Shown here: positions 18,028-26,152 of the stretch, piece after piece
Numbering within the stretch: position 1 is the stretch's first letter
Layout of the letters: every line of letters begins with the position of its first letter
The notes under the pieces: generated by a model
What the model saw: the letters and a program-made list of their open reading frames with translations, nothing else
What the model was told of the DNA's origin: nothing
Database searches by the model: none
NCBI RefSeq assembly: GCF_002343915.1
Contig: NZ_NETK01000001.1
Coordinates: forward strand, 1,612,001-1,676,000
Reading direction: 5' to 3'
Length of the DNA stretch: 64,000 bases
DNA from: Nannocystis exedens
Lineage (GTDB): Bacteria > Myxococcota_A > Polyangia > Nannocystales > Nannocystaceae
Made by a program: the position numbers and the translations under genes

Positions 18028-19155
18028 ATGCCGACGACCACTCGCCGCTCCGGCCCCGACGCGCTGCGGCTCGCGCTGAGCCTCGGTCTGCTCGCAGGCT
18101 GCACCTCCGCTGCGCCGGGGAACGCCGGCGACGCTCGCCGCGTCACTTCCCTCGCCACGGGCGTCATGCATACCTGCGCGCGCTTCGCCGACGGCGCCGT
18201 ACGCTGCTGGGGCTACTGCGACGTCCGCTGCGGACGGCTGGGAGAGGCCGGCCCGTCGCCGCCGCTGCGCATCGAGGCCCTGCCGGCGGCGGAGGGCATC
18301 GCCGTCGGGGACGATCACGGCTGCGCGTGGCATGCGGATGGCCGCGTGTCGTGCTGGGGGAGCAACTACTACGGGGCCCTCGGCATCCCGGCGGACATCC
18401 GCTCCCCGGTGCCCGTCACCGTATCGGGAGTCGAGGATGTCGTCGAGCTGGTCGCGCGCAGCCACGACACCTGCGCCCGCCACCGGGACGGGGGCGTCAC
18501 CTGCTGGGGAGGCATCGCGCGAGTCGCCGACGAGTCCGCCGAGCAGGCGGCGGCGCGCCTGCCCCGACGCATCGAGGGAGTGACGCGAGCGAGCGACCTG
18601 TTCGTCGCGGACGAGGTCATGGTCTGTGCGCGCGAACAGTCGGGCGCCGTCGGGTGCTGGTCGCAGCAGGAGCGCTCCGCACGCATCGGCCCGCCGGAGC
18701 AGTTCCGCGGCGTCGTCGCGCGACCCGGCTGCAACTGCGCGCTGCTGGACGACGGCACCGCCAGCTGCCATGCGTTCGGGCTGCCCGGCGCGATGATGGG
18801 CGATGGAACGCACGGGCCGGCGCCGACGCTGCCCTGTTCGATCGACCGCATCAAGAACGTCCGCGAGCTCGTGACCTCCTCTTCGTTCGGCTGCGCCCTC
18901 GACCGCGCCGGCAAGGTCTTGTGCTGGGGCGAGCTCGCCCTCGAGATCCAGGGCGACCGGGGCATCGTGTGGCCGGGGCCCGCTCCGCGAGAGGTCGCGG
19001 GTCTGTCGGACGTCACGTCGCTGGTCGCCAGCATGTCGAACGTGTGCGCGCTAAAGTCCGACGGCTCCGTGTGGTGCTTCGGCCAGGACGGGTTCGGACA
19101 GATCTCCGGCCGGGAGGGCAAGCCGACGACGGAGCCGCGGCGGGTCGAATTCTGA
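18028..19155 (+). CDS. RCC1-like beta-propeller lipoprotein
   Basis: The signal peptide ends in LLAGC (Cys25), so the protein should be lipid-anchored outside the cytoplasm. The mature part is built of about six to seven repeats of roughly 50 residues with the pattern TCARxxDGxVxCWG, as in CARFADGAVRCWG and CALKSDGSVWCFG. This is the RCC1/BLIP-II type seven-bladed propeller repeat common in myxobacterial surface proteins. The paired cysteines in each blade (CA..CWG) are characteristic. A TACAGT box precedes the ATG by 9 bases. It is probably a binding or recognition protein; ligand unknown. Confidence 0.85.
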   Translation: MPTTTRRSGPDALRLALSLGLLAGCTSAAPGNAGDARRVTSLATGVMHTCARFADGAVRCWGYCDVRCGRLGEAGPSPPLRIEALPAAEGIAVGDDHGCAWHADGRVSCWGSNYYGALGIPADIRSPVPVTVSGVEDVVELVARSHDTCARHRDGGVTCWGGIARVADESAEQAAARLPRRIEGVTRASDLFVADEVMVCAREQSGAVGCWSQQERSARIGPPEQFRGVVARPGCNCALLDDGTASCHAFGLPGAMMGDGTHGPAPTLPCSIDRIKNVRELVTSSSFGCALDRAGKVLCWGELALEIQGDRGIVWPGPAPREVAGLSDVTSLVASMSNVCALKSDGSVWCFGQDGFGQISGREGKPTTEPRRVEF

Positions 19156-19393
19156 AGTCGACCCCAAGGCCGAGGCCGGCGGGCTCGCGCGGCCGGACAA
19201 CGTCGCCCGTCTCTGCCGCGGGGCGGTCGCGCTCGACCTGCTGACCCACCGGCCGCAGAGAGCGCTCGACCCACTCCAATGATATTTCGCCGCCGCTGCC
19301 GCCACCCCCGGTCGCGCGGCGGCCGCGCGTACCCTGGTCCTCCTGCGGCTCATCGCGGCGATCTGGACCCCGTCGATCCGCACGTAGGGCTCG

Positions 19394-19612
19394 TCAGACT
19401 GAACTGCTCGAACCACTGCGGCGGGCACGACGCCGGCGATCGATCCGCTTGGCCCGGCGGATCACCATCGCCCGCTCCACGAGGGTCTCGAGCGCCGCCC
19501 GATCCCGGCGGATGAAGCCGTCGATGAACTCGGGGCTGTAGAGCGGCGGCAGCCTCGCACGCCAGCGTGGCAGCACCTTGTCCAAGGCGGCAGCCGGCGT
19601 CACGGTCGTCAC
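19394..19612 (-). CDS. Small basic protein, third of three coupled small genes
   Basis: 72 residues from GTG 19612, whose codon overlaps the stop of the upstream gene (GTGA). An AGGA sits just before the start. The sequence contains a PLYSPEFIDGFIRRDRAALETLVERAMVIRR-like helical region and a basic tail (RRRRARRSG). Unrecognised. The tight coupling with the two upstream genes and the ribosome-binding sites are the main reason to call it real. It could be a phage- or element-derived module. Confidence 0.45.
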   Translation of the reverse strand: MTTVTPAAALDKVLPRWRARLPPLYSPEFIDGFIRRDRAALETLVERAMVIRRAKRIDRRRRARRSGSSSSV

Positions 19613-19812
19613 TTCCTGCGGGCGCTGAGGTCGAAGGCGACGCCGACCAGCACGCCTGCAGCCCCGGTCGCGGCGGCGTACACCAGGGCCCGGTTCTGAT
19701 CGGCGATGCCGAGCCGATGCAGATCGGCGCGAGCCTGACGGAGCCGGTCCATGAGCGCTCGCGCCTCCGCGCACGCGAGCTCGAGGGCCTGCTCGACGTT
19801 CGAGGTCGACAT
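19609..19812 (-). CDS. Small protein with C-terminal membrane segment
   Basis: 67 residues from ATG 19812, preceded by a near-perfect Shine-Dalgarno (GGAGGTGAT, minus strand, 4 bases before the ATG); such strong sites are rare in this window. The N-terminal 45 residues are a charged helix (ALELACAEARALMDRLRQARADL). A hydrophobic segment (ALVYAAATGAAGVLVGVAF) and a short basic tail follow. It resembles small tail-anchored or phage-type membrane proteins but matches no family I know. The Shine-Dalgarno lies in the last codons of the upstream gene. Confidence 0.55.
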   Translation of the reverse strand: MSTSNVEQALELACAEARALMDRLRQARADLHRLGIADQNRALVYAAATGAAGVLVGVAFDLSARRK

Positions 19813-19817
19813 GGCGA

Positions 19818-20030
19818 TCACCTCCGCCCGCCCTGTGGCCAGAACGCGGCCGCCAGTGCGAGCGCGAGAGTCCCCGTGACGGCCAGCTCCTCGTCGAGCC
19901 CCACTGGCTGCATAGCCACGCTCTGGGCCGCGTCGACAGTCCCACGCCACCGGGCGCCGGGGTACAGCCGGGCGGTCAGCGTCCACGGCTGCACGGTGAC
20001 GATGAACACGTTATTCGGGCTCCCCGCCAT
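19818..20030 (-). CDS. Small protein with single membrane segment, first of three
   Basis: 70 residues. The N-terminal part is beta-like (NVFIVTVQPWTLTARLYPG), and a hydrophobic stretch (VTGTLALALAAAFW) precedes a short basic end. Unrecognised. It ends 5 bases before the next gene, and its last codons carry that gene's ribosome-binding site. The three genes are the same length class and look like one translational unit, possibly part of a mobile or phage-derived module with the remnants around it. Confidence 0.45.
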   Translation of the reverse strand: MAGSPNNVFIVTVQPWTLTARLYPGARWRGTVDAAQSVAMQPVGLDEELAVTGTLALALAAAFWPQGGRR

Positions 20031-20381
20031 CCTCGCGATCTCCCGCAGCGCACCGTCGAGGCCCTACCTGCCAATGTCATGTGAGACACGGTTCCCGCGA
20101 AATTTAGAGAACAGGGCGAGACCGTGAATCAGAAGCATGAGCGACCAGACCATCGAGAAGAACGGCAACGAGGAGCAATCGAGTAGGCCGGACGAGAGCG
20201 CGTCGAGGTCGTTGGGCACCGAGGCGACGAGTCAGCAACGATGTATCCGGGTTGAAAGTCTTGCTGCACCTGTGGACACGGCGACGAGCCCTGGGATCGC
20301 CCTGCAAGAGGCCGTGATGACGGAGCCGCTCGATGAAGTTGCCGCCGATCTCCATCACGGCCCGAATGCCGATCCCGTCCA

Positions 20382-20524
20382 TCAGGCGATACGTCGCCAC
20401 GAGTAATCGTCCGCGTTCTCAGGGTCGTAATAGACGTGCTGCGCCTGGCAGGGCGAGTCGGCCGGATCGAACGCCGCCTCGCGGCGTCGAGGAAGTGGCG
20501 CACGTGGATGTCGTACAAGCTCAC
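20382..20524 (-). pseudogene. Frame-disrupted coding remnant
   Basis: On the minus strand, a frame reading SLYDIHVRHFLDA continues, after a shift of frame near 20475, as FDPADSPCQAQHVYY and then DPENADDYSW before a stop at 20382. Both halves look like ordinary protein sequence while the alternatives do not, so this is probably the end of a broken gene. Family not recognised. Confidence 0.3.
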
Positions 20525-20579
20525 GTACCTGCTCGGGGGCTACCTCGACGACGACGGTCACATCATGTGCCGGGGCGGC

Positions 20580-20890
20580 TGGTGTCGTCGAGGATCGCCG
20601 AGGTGCGGGCGCGCGTGTCGGGCGTCGTGCTCGAGCGCGTGTTCACGGAGGGCAGCGAGGACGCCGCCGACCCCGCCCGCACCGTGATCGTCGCCATCAA
20701 CAAGACCGCCGCCCCGCTGACCGCCGCCGTCACCCTCGCCGCCTATGCGGATTACGAGAGCGTCGCCGTGTGGCAACTGACCGGCCCCCAGCCCGAGCTG
20801 GTCTCCGGGACAAATCTGTCCCTCGCCGCCACCAGCGCGTTCCTCTACGAGATGCCGGCCTACAGCGTCAGCGTGCTCGTGCCGCAGTGA
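20580..20890 (+). pseudogene. C-terminal fragment of a secreted glycoside hydrolase (GH44/GH30-like)
   Basis: An open frame ending at 20890 reads like the closing beta-sandwich of bacterial glycoside hydrolases: VIVAINKTAAPLTAAVTL, a VAVWQLTGPQPELV strand pair, and an ending MPAYSVSVLVPQ. The ending PxYSVxVLV is typical of GH44, GH30 and GH51 proteins. No catalytic domain precedes it; upstream sequence in this frame is not protein-like. I read it as the 3' remnant of a deleted gene. A perfect hairpin follows at 20905-20934. Confidence 0.5.
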
Positions 20891-20904
20891 ATGTTTGCGG
20901 TCCG

Positions 20905-20934
20905 CCTCCGACGCGTGGCACGGCGCGTCGGAGG
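20905..20934. terminator. Perfect 11-bp hairpin after the hydrolase remnant
   Basis: CCTCCGACGCG (20905-20915) pairs exactly with CGCGTCGGAGG (20924-20934) around an 8-base loop. It starts 14 bases after the stop of the plus-strand remnant. It is a likely terminator of the original gene, preserved although the gene is lost; there is no long T tract. Confidence 0.6.
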
Positions 20935-20936
20935 TT

Positions 20937-21175
20937 CATGCACCCACCCGTCCAGGCCGCTCGAGAGGATCCTCTCCGGTGCTCAATTGCGCTTTGATGT
21001 CGATGTGCGGCTTGGCGTCATAATCCACGATGCGCTCGATCTTGTCGGGATCGTCGATACGGTGGATTCGATCCCCCCGCGCGGCATCGAGCCACATCCG
21101 CGAATCGCTCGCGGCCCGACCTGCGCGCCGCGTCGAAGCGGGGTCTTTGCGCCCCGGCGCAGCGGCCGCCAGGCA
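20937..21175 (-). pseudogene. C-terminal coding remnant, family unknown
   Basis: The minus-strand frame from about 21175 to a stop at 20937 reads as normal protein (MWLDAARGDRIHRIDDPDK, then IERIVDYDAKPHIDIKAQL). No start codon or upstream continuation in this frame is credible, since a stop lies at about 21176. It looks like a truncated 3' end. Not recognised. Confidence 0.3.
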
Positions 21176-21328
21176 TCACATGCAGCAGTCGAGTCCGCTG
21201 GCATGTCGTATCCGGCCAGCGAGCGGATCGTGCTCGCGGCGCCTCGGGTGTCAAGGGCGACCATGGGGGGCGAAATGCAAGCAGTCGGTCGTGGTGTCGC
21301 GCGCGGGTCGGCGTTAGAATGGCGAGCC

Positions 21329-22915
21329 ATGAGGATCCGCATCTTCGGGGTCGGCCTCCTGCTCGCCGCGCTGGCGGGATTCGTGTTCGCGAGCGCCTCG
21401 ACCCTCGATTTCGTGCAGCACCTCGACCGACAGGTGCATGAGCTGCATTGCTCGTTCGCGCCGGGGCTGATCGCGGCCGACAAGGAGAGCACGGGCTGCC
21501 AGATCACGTTGCTGAGCCCCTACTCCTCGCTCTTGCGCACCTCGCTGTGGGGCGGGATCCCGATCTCGCTGCCCGCGATGGCCGTGTTCGCGTTCCTCGC
21601 GTTCCGGGCCATCGAGCTGCTCGTGGCCGACGCGAGTCGGCGGCGCACCGCGGCAGCGATCGCGCTGGCCACCGCGGCCGTGCCCGTGCTGGCGTCGGTG
21701 ATCATGGGCTACCTCGCGTTCACCCAGCTGCACGCGGTCTGCAAGCTGTGCATCGGGATCTACGTGAGCAGCGCCGCCGCGCTGGGGATGGCCGTGGGGG
21801 CGCTCCGGGCCGCGCGCGCCGAGGCGGCCGCGCCGGCCGGCACCGCGGCCCCGCGCATCGATGCCACCGCGCCGACCATCGTTGCGGGCGCGCCCGCCCA
21901 GCCCGGCGGAGCGCCCCGCGCGAGCACGCCGGCGGTCCCGACCGACAGCGCCCGGATGTGGCTCGCCGCGGCCGGTCAGGCGTTCGCGTTCGTCACCGTG
22001 CCCGTGGTGGTCTACGCGCTGCTCGTGCCCGACTACTCGCGCTACATCGGCACCTGCGGGACGCTGGCCCGGCCCGACGATCCCTACGCGGTGATGGTGC
22101 CGCTCGGGCCCAAGGGCGACGGCGTCCCGGCGATCGAGGTGTTCGACCCGCTGTGCCCCTCGTGCCGCGCGTTCGAGGAGCGCCTGCGGGCCTCCGGCCA
22201 GGATCGCCAGCTGCGACGCCAGGGGGTGATGTTCCCGCTCGACAGCGAGTGCAACTGGATGGTCCCCGCCTCGCTGCACCCCGGCGCGTGCCGGGTGAGC
22301 AAGGCGGTGCTGTGCGCCGCCACCGTGCCCGCCGTCGGCCCCGACGCGGTGGTCGAGTGGGCGTTCGAGCAGCAGGAGGAGCTGCTGGCGGCGGGCAAGC
22401 AGGACCCCGCCGGCGTCAGCCGGATGATCGCGGCGCGCTTCCCCGAGCTCGGCGCTTGCATCGGCTCGGCCGAGACCGAGGCGAAACTCAACAAGTCGCT
22501 CCGCTGGGCGGTGAAGAACCAGCTGCCCGTGATGACGCCGCAGCTCTACGTCGCCGGCGTCAAGCTCTGCGACGAGGACTCCGACCTCGGCATGGACTTC
22601 ATGCTGCACCACATGCTGCAGAAGCACGCGGCGGGGCAGCTCAAGTCCGCCGCGCCGGCCGCCGCCCCGCGCGAGCCCGGCCTCGTGCCGGGGTCCGAAG
22701 CCGGGTCGCGACCAGCCGACAAGGCCACCAAGGCCGCACCCCGGCGCGAGCCGGCGAAGACGGCGGCCGAGGCCGACAAGGCCGCCTCGCCCGGCAGCGG
22801 CGCCCCCGAGCCCCGGCCCGCCGAGCCCGAGAAGAAGACTCCCGCGACAGAGCTGCCCAGCGTGCGCGACCCCGAAGCGCCCGCCGCCGGGCAAGAGGAG
22901 GCAGGTGCCCCATGA
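21329..22915 (+). CDS. VKOR-family membrane protein fused to a thioredoxin-fold domain
   Basis: A 528-residue protein with four or more N-terminal membrane helices of the vitamin K epoxide reductase family. The loop cysteines C41 and C57 and the CxxC active pair C138/C141 (HAVCKLCIG) are present. A Pro/Ala linker, one more membrane segment at about 212-232 and a thioredoxin-like domain with FDPLCPSC (C276/C279) follow. Known fusions of this kind reoxidise a DsbA-like domain with quinone to make periplasmic disulfides. The last 110 residues are Ala/Pro/Lys/Glu low complexity. A TAGAAT box lies 8 bases before ATG 21329. The stop overlaps the next start (ATGA). Confidence 0.85.
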   Translation: MRIRIFGVGLLLAALAGFVFASASTLDFVQHLDRQVHELHCSFAPGLIAADKESTGCQITLLSPYSSLLRTSLWGGIPISLPAMAVFAFLAFRAIELLVADASRRRTAAAIALATAAVPVLASVIMGYLAFTQLHAVCKLCIGIYVSSAAALGMAVGALRAARAEAAAPAGTAAPRIDATAPTIVAGAPAQPGGAPRASTPAVPTDSARMWLAAAGQAFAFVTVPVVVYALLVPDYSRYIGTCGTLARPDDPYAVMVPLGPKGDGVPAIEVFDPLCPSCRAFEERLRASGQDRQLRRQGVMFPLDSECNWMVPASLHPGACRVSKAVLCAATVPAVGPDAVVEWAFEQQEELLAAGKQDPAGVSRMIAARFPELGACIGSAETEAKLNKSLRWAVKNQLPVMTPQLYVAGVKLCDEDSDLGMDFMLHHMLQKHAAGQLKSAAPAAAPREPGLVPGSEAGSRPADKATKAAPRREPAKTAAEADKAASPGSGAPEPRPAEPEKKTPATELPSVRDPEAPAAGQEEAGAP

Positions 22916-23610
22916 ACATCGCCGTACGCGCCGTCATCGGCCTGGTCGCGGCCGGGCTGCCCCTGGCGATGACCACCGTCTGGGTGGCCAACGCCAAGGA
23001 GCGCCTCGCCGACATCGAGCAAGGAGCCGCCGAGAAGACCACCGCCGTGGCCACCGCCGCCGCGGCCAACGAGGAGTACTGCACCCCTCAACTCAAGCAG
23101 GTGCTGCGCCGCGTGCTGCTGTCGTGTGGGCTCGCGGCCGACAACCAGGCCCGCGGCTGCCAGCCGGTCGACGCCAAGAGCGTGGCCACCATGGCCGGCG
23201 AGGACTTCAACGCGCTGTTCCTGCCGCTGGCCGATCGCGTGAGCATCATCCAGTTCGACCAGGACGACGCCGAGCTCGACGCCGAGGACATCAAGCTGCT
23301 CGACCAGACCTTCGCGGACCAGCGCGGCGCGAGCTGGTTCCTCGCCGTGGCCCGCAGCTCGCCCGAGGGCAAGGTCGAACACAACCGCAAGCTGTCGCAG
23401 GCGCGCGCCGACGGGGTCATGGCCCACTTGCGCGAGCGCTTCGCCGACCCCGACCTCGACAAGGAGGTGGGCCTCCTCTGGCTCGGCGAGGAGTATGCCC
23501 AGCTCGACCAGAGCTTCTGCGACTGGCGGCGCAGCGGCGCCAAGGATGAGTGCGACCCCGAACACATCAACCGGAGCGCGTTCGTGGCATGGATCGACTG
23601 TCGACTGTGA
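22912..23610 (+). CDS. OmpA-like C-terminal domain protein, membrane-anchored
   Basis: 232 residues: an N-terminal membrane anchor (VRAVIGLVAAGLPLAMTTVWVA), a short region with four cysteines (CTPQ, LSCGL, RGCQP), then an OmpA/MotB-like fold (SIIQFDQDDAELDAEDIKLLDQ, followed by NRKLSQARADGVMAHL). The RGA-like pattern NxxLSxxRAxxV is the peptidoglycan-binding helix of this family. It is translationally coupled to the VKOR fusion upstream, and the TlpA-like gene starts inside its 3' end (23589). The cysteines make it a possible substrate of the neighbouring thiol enzymes. Confidence 0.75.
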   Translation: MNIAVRAVIGLVAAGLPLAMTTVWVANAKERLADIEQGAAEKTTAVATAAAANEEYCTPQLKQVLRRVLLSCGLAADNQARGCQPVDAKSVATMAGEDFNALFLPLADRVSIIQFDQDDAELDAEDIKLLDQTFADQRGASWFLAVARSSPEGKVEHNRKLSQARADGVMAHLRERFADPDLDKEVGLLWLGEEYAQLDQSFCDWRRSGAKDECDPEHINRSAFVAWIDCRL

Positions 23611-24194
23611 TGACTCTGATGGCAGCTGCGCTCGTCGCGGGCGCCGCCGGTTGCGGGCCCGAGAGCTCGGGTGGAGCGGCCCCCTCGCGCTCGCGGGTCG
23701 ACGCCGTGCAGGCGGCCGCGCCGGTGCAGGTGGACCCCAAGGCCTTCTGCGAGGCCTGGCACGAGGCCGATGCCGCGCCCGCGTTGTCGCTGCCGCCGCT
23801 CTCGGCTCCGCCGCCGACCGCGAGCGGCCGTAGCCGCTGGATCAACGTGTGGGCGACGTGGTGTAAGCCGTGCATCGAGGAGCTGCCGCGCCTGGCCAAA
23901 TGGCGCGACGAGCTCCGCGGCAAGGCCGACTTCGAGCTCGTGTTCCTCAGCGCCGACGGAGATCCCGCTGCGGTGCAAACGTTCGCCAGGGCGCATCCCG
24001 AGGTCGTGGGTTCGCTCGAGCTGCAGAGCGCGGACGCGCTGCAACCGTGGGCCGCCAAGATCGGCGTGCCCGGGCAGGCGGTGTTGCCCATCCACGTGTT
24101 CGTCGACGGCAAGGACCGTGTGCGGTGCGTGCGGACGGCCGGGATCGGCGAGGACGACCGCACCGCCGTGGAGCAGCTGCTGATGTCGCTATGA
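23589..24194 (+). CDS. TlpA-like thioredoxin lipoprotein
   Basis: 201 residues from ATG 23589, overlapping the preceding gene by 22 bases. The signal peptide ends in the lipobox GAAGC (Cys22). The thioredoxin fold carries NVWATWCKPC (C92/C95) and a cis-Pro region (VPGQAVLPIHVFVDG), as in TlpA/ResA proteins, which are usually periplasmic disulfide reductants. As the third gene of the VKOR / OmpA-like / TlpA unit it would balance oxidation by the VKOR fusion, or recycle a specific substrate. It converges on the immunity-like gene at 24221. Confidence 0.85.
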   Translation: MDRLSTVMTLMAAALVAGAAGCGPESSGGAAPSRSRVDAVQAAAPVQVDPKAFCEAWHEADAAPALSLPPLSAPPPTASGRSRWINVWATWCKPCIEELPRLAKWRDELRGKADFELVFLSADGDPAAVQTFARAHPEVVGSLELQSADALQPWAAKIGVPGQAVLPIHVFVDGKDRVRCVRTAGIGEDDRTAVEQLLMSL

Positions 24195-24220
24195 CGACCC
24201 GGCGATGCGCGCCGCCCCGC

Positions 24221-25066
24221 TCAGGCGCGGCGGGGGATCTTGTGCCCGAAGAAGTAACGTTCGCCGGGCTCGAAGCGGTCCGGGGCGTCGCTCGCGAGCC
24301 AGGCCTCCAGGCGCGCCGCTGCGGTGAGTGGCTTGAGGTCGCCGTTCTTCTCGAAGAAGTCCGAGCAATCGATGCCGGTGCTCGCCTCGAAGCGCTGGCG
24401 CAGGTACGGCTTCATCATGTTCTCGTAACTGCTGGTGCCGAGCAGCTCCAAAAAGCGCTCCGCCACCCGCCGGACGCTGAAGGGCCCGCCGAAGAAGGCG
24501 TACGCCTTCGGCCCGCCGAGCTCGACGAGCCGCCGCTGCCAGAGGTCGCGGACGCCCGTCTCATAAGCGAGGAAGGCCTCGAGCGTGTCCTTGCGCGGAT
24601 AGTCCGCGGCGGCGCCGAACTCGGGCTCGAGCATGGTGGTCAGATAGGCCGGGAGGCCCTCCGCGCACTGACCGGGAAAGTTGCGATCGTAGGCCGTCAG
24701 GATCGCCTCGACCGCCGACAGACGGCCCCACAGGCCGAGCGAGTGGCACAGCTCGCACACCGTCTCGATATACTTGACGTCGTCGAGAACGAAGCTCTCG
24801 ACTGCCTCAAGTTGCTCGTCAGTCCCGGCATCGCCGAGCAGGTTGCAGGCGAACATGCGGGTGTCGGGACCCTTGAGACGCGGGTAAAGGTCGAGCAAAT
24901 CGTCGAGAGCCGCGAACTCACCGCGGCGCGCGCGGGCGAACCGCTCGCGAAGTATCCGCCACTCCTCTACCTCGTCTTCGACATCTGGTGGCAAAGTCTT
25001 CCAGAGGACCGGGGTGAAGTAGCATCGTCCCCGGGGCTCCATGATGGTGGGCATATTGTACAACAT
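24221..25066 (-). CDS. Probable immunity protein of the adjacent effector (Imm47-like)
   Basis: 281 residues, cytoplasmic, acidic, mostly helical. The C-terminal end (RYFFGHKIPRR) resembles the closing motif of the Imm47 family of polymorphic-toxin immunity proteins; I recall this similarity and could not test it. The gene begins 13 bases after the stop of the PAAR-like effector gene and shares its strand, the usual effector-immunity order. The lower density of GC-only codons around 24700-25080 hints at recent acquisition. The function is inferred from position plus weak motif similarity. Confidence 0.6.
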   Translation of the reverse strand: MLYNMPTIMEPRGRCYFTPVLWKTLPPDVEDEVEEWRILRERFARARRGEFAALDDLLDLYPRLKGPDTRMFACNLLGDAGTDEQLEAVESFVLDDVKYIETVCELCHSLGLWGRLSAVEAILTAYDRNFPGQCAEGLPAYLTTMLEPEFGAAADYPRKDTLEAFLAYETGVRDLWQRRLVELGGPKAYAFFGGPFSVRRVAERFLELLGTSSYENMMKPYLRQRFEASTGIDCSDFFEKNGDLKPLTAAARLEAWLASDAPDRFEPGERYFFGHKIPRRA

Positions 25067-25079
25067 CTCGTCAGTCCCT

Positions 25080-26144
25080 CTACCAGGTGTCCGTCATGAA
25101 CTGGTCAATCTCCTGGCACGCCACGCAAAGCCGCTGTTGCGGCTGCAGGTTGTCTGGATTTGTGGGACACCCGCCGTATTCCTTGGGCGTGAGGTGATTG
25201 ATCCGTGCCAACTTCTTCGCGTCGGAATCAATTCGATCACGTTCCTGAGCCAGCTTGTTGCCGGCACGCGCTTGCCTCGAGAGCTTGCTGGCTCGGTCCA
25301 TCGCCGCCTGGGTCGCCGGCGGATACGCGGCCAACATCGTCTGTGAGAAATGCTCCGCAGGGCGGAGCTCGACACCGTGGTTCTTCTTGTACCACTTCTT
25401 GTAGTTGCCCCGTTCCTGGTCCCACTGGCGCTCGATGTCCGTATGCCGCTTCTCGTCCGGCTTGCGGAACACATCGCAGGGGGGAGAGGGAAAGGTCTTG
25501 CCGTCGCAGGTGCATTCGGTCTTCTTCACCGAGCGCAGCAGCTTGTACTCCTCCGCGCGTTTCTTATTAAAGTTCGGCGCTTTCGGATCGATCCCCAGGG
25601 CCTCTCGCATCGACAGCGGCTCCTCGCCCTCCTTGAACGCCGCGGCGCAATCTCGGGAGCCGCAGCACGGGCACTGCTTGGCCGCGATCCGGTCGAGCGC
25701 GAGCCGGTGCATCTCGCTCATGTTCGGGATCGGCGGCGTGCCTCCCGGGTAGCTCGCGTGATTGCTGGTCGTGAGGTCCAGGTGGCGGCAGACCAATTTT
25801 CCCTCGACGGCCACGTCCATCGAGTGCGCCTGAAAATAGGTCTTCCCGGAGATCGTGTGCGTCAGCACGCTGCCGCCGAAGTTGCGCGTCGCGGCCTCGT
25901 CACCGAGCGGCTTCGACGCGTAGAAGCTCTGCCCGCGCAGCGCGAGCGGCTTCCCGCCGATCATTACCGCACGACTCCCCTGCTTCAGATCGCGGGCGAA
26001 CGAGCTGTCCGGATAGGGCACCGGTATGGGGCCCGTCGGCGGTGGAGGCGGGCTCAGACAGACGTCGGGGAACGCCGCCATCACCTTCGCGTCACCGGCC
26101 TTGTGCGCGATCTCCATCCCGTTCGCGTACACCTTCTTGCCCAT
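25080..26144 (-). CDS. DUF4150 (PAAR-like) type VI secretion effector with Cys-rich C-terminal toxin region
   Basis: The start at ATG 26144 gives MGKKVYANGMEIAHKAGD. The first 130 residues (PDVCLSPPPPPTGPIPVPYP, then GGSVLTHTISGKTYFQAHSMDV) are the DUF4150 PAAR-like fold that caps a type VI spike. The middle has a CPCC...C cluster at about residue 185 and many Lys/Arg. The C-terminus reads INHLTPKEYGGCPTNPDNLQ with LCVACQEID, an H/C-rich motif seen at the end of several such proteins and suggestive of a metal-dependent, perhaps nuclease, toxin. Encoded with DUF2169 upstream and an immunity-like gene downstream. Confidence 0.8.
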   Translation of the reverse strand: MGKKVYANGMEIAHKAGDAKVMAAFPDVCLSPPPPPTGPIPVPYPDSSFARDLKQGSRAVMIGGKPLALRGQSFYASKPLGDEAATRNFGGSVLTHTISGKTYFQAHSMDVAVEGKLVCRHLDLTTSNHASYPGGTPPIPNMSEMHRLALDRIAAKQCPCCGSRDCAAAFKEGEEPLSMREALGIDPKAPNFNKKRAEEYKLLRSVKKTECTCDGKTFPSPPCDVFRKPDEKRHTDIERQWDQERGNYKKWYKKNHGVELRPAEHFSQTMLAAYPPATQAAMDRASKLSRQARAGNKLAQERDRIDSDAKKLARINHLTPKEYGGCPTNPDNLQPQQRLCVACQEIDQFMTDTW

Positions 26145-26152
26145 GCCTGCTC

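Noticed and set aside
20104-20406. Two overlapping ORFs of about 90-98 codons on opposite strands
   Set aside because: Neither has a ribosome site, family motif or steady codon pattern across its length; kept only as part of a degenerate region.
20436-20890. A full 151-codon gene ending in the hydrolase-like tail
   Set aside because: The first half of this frame is Arg/Pro/His-rich and not protein-like; only the last 100 codons resemble a glycoside hydrolase.
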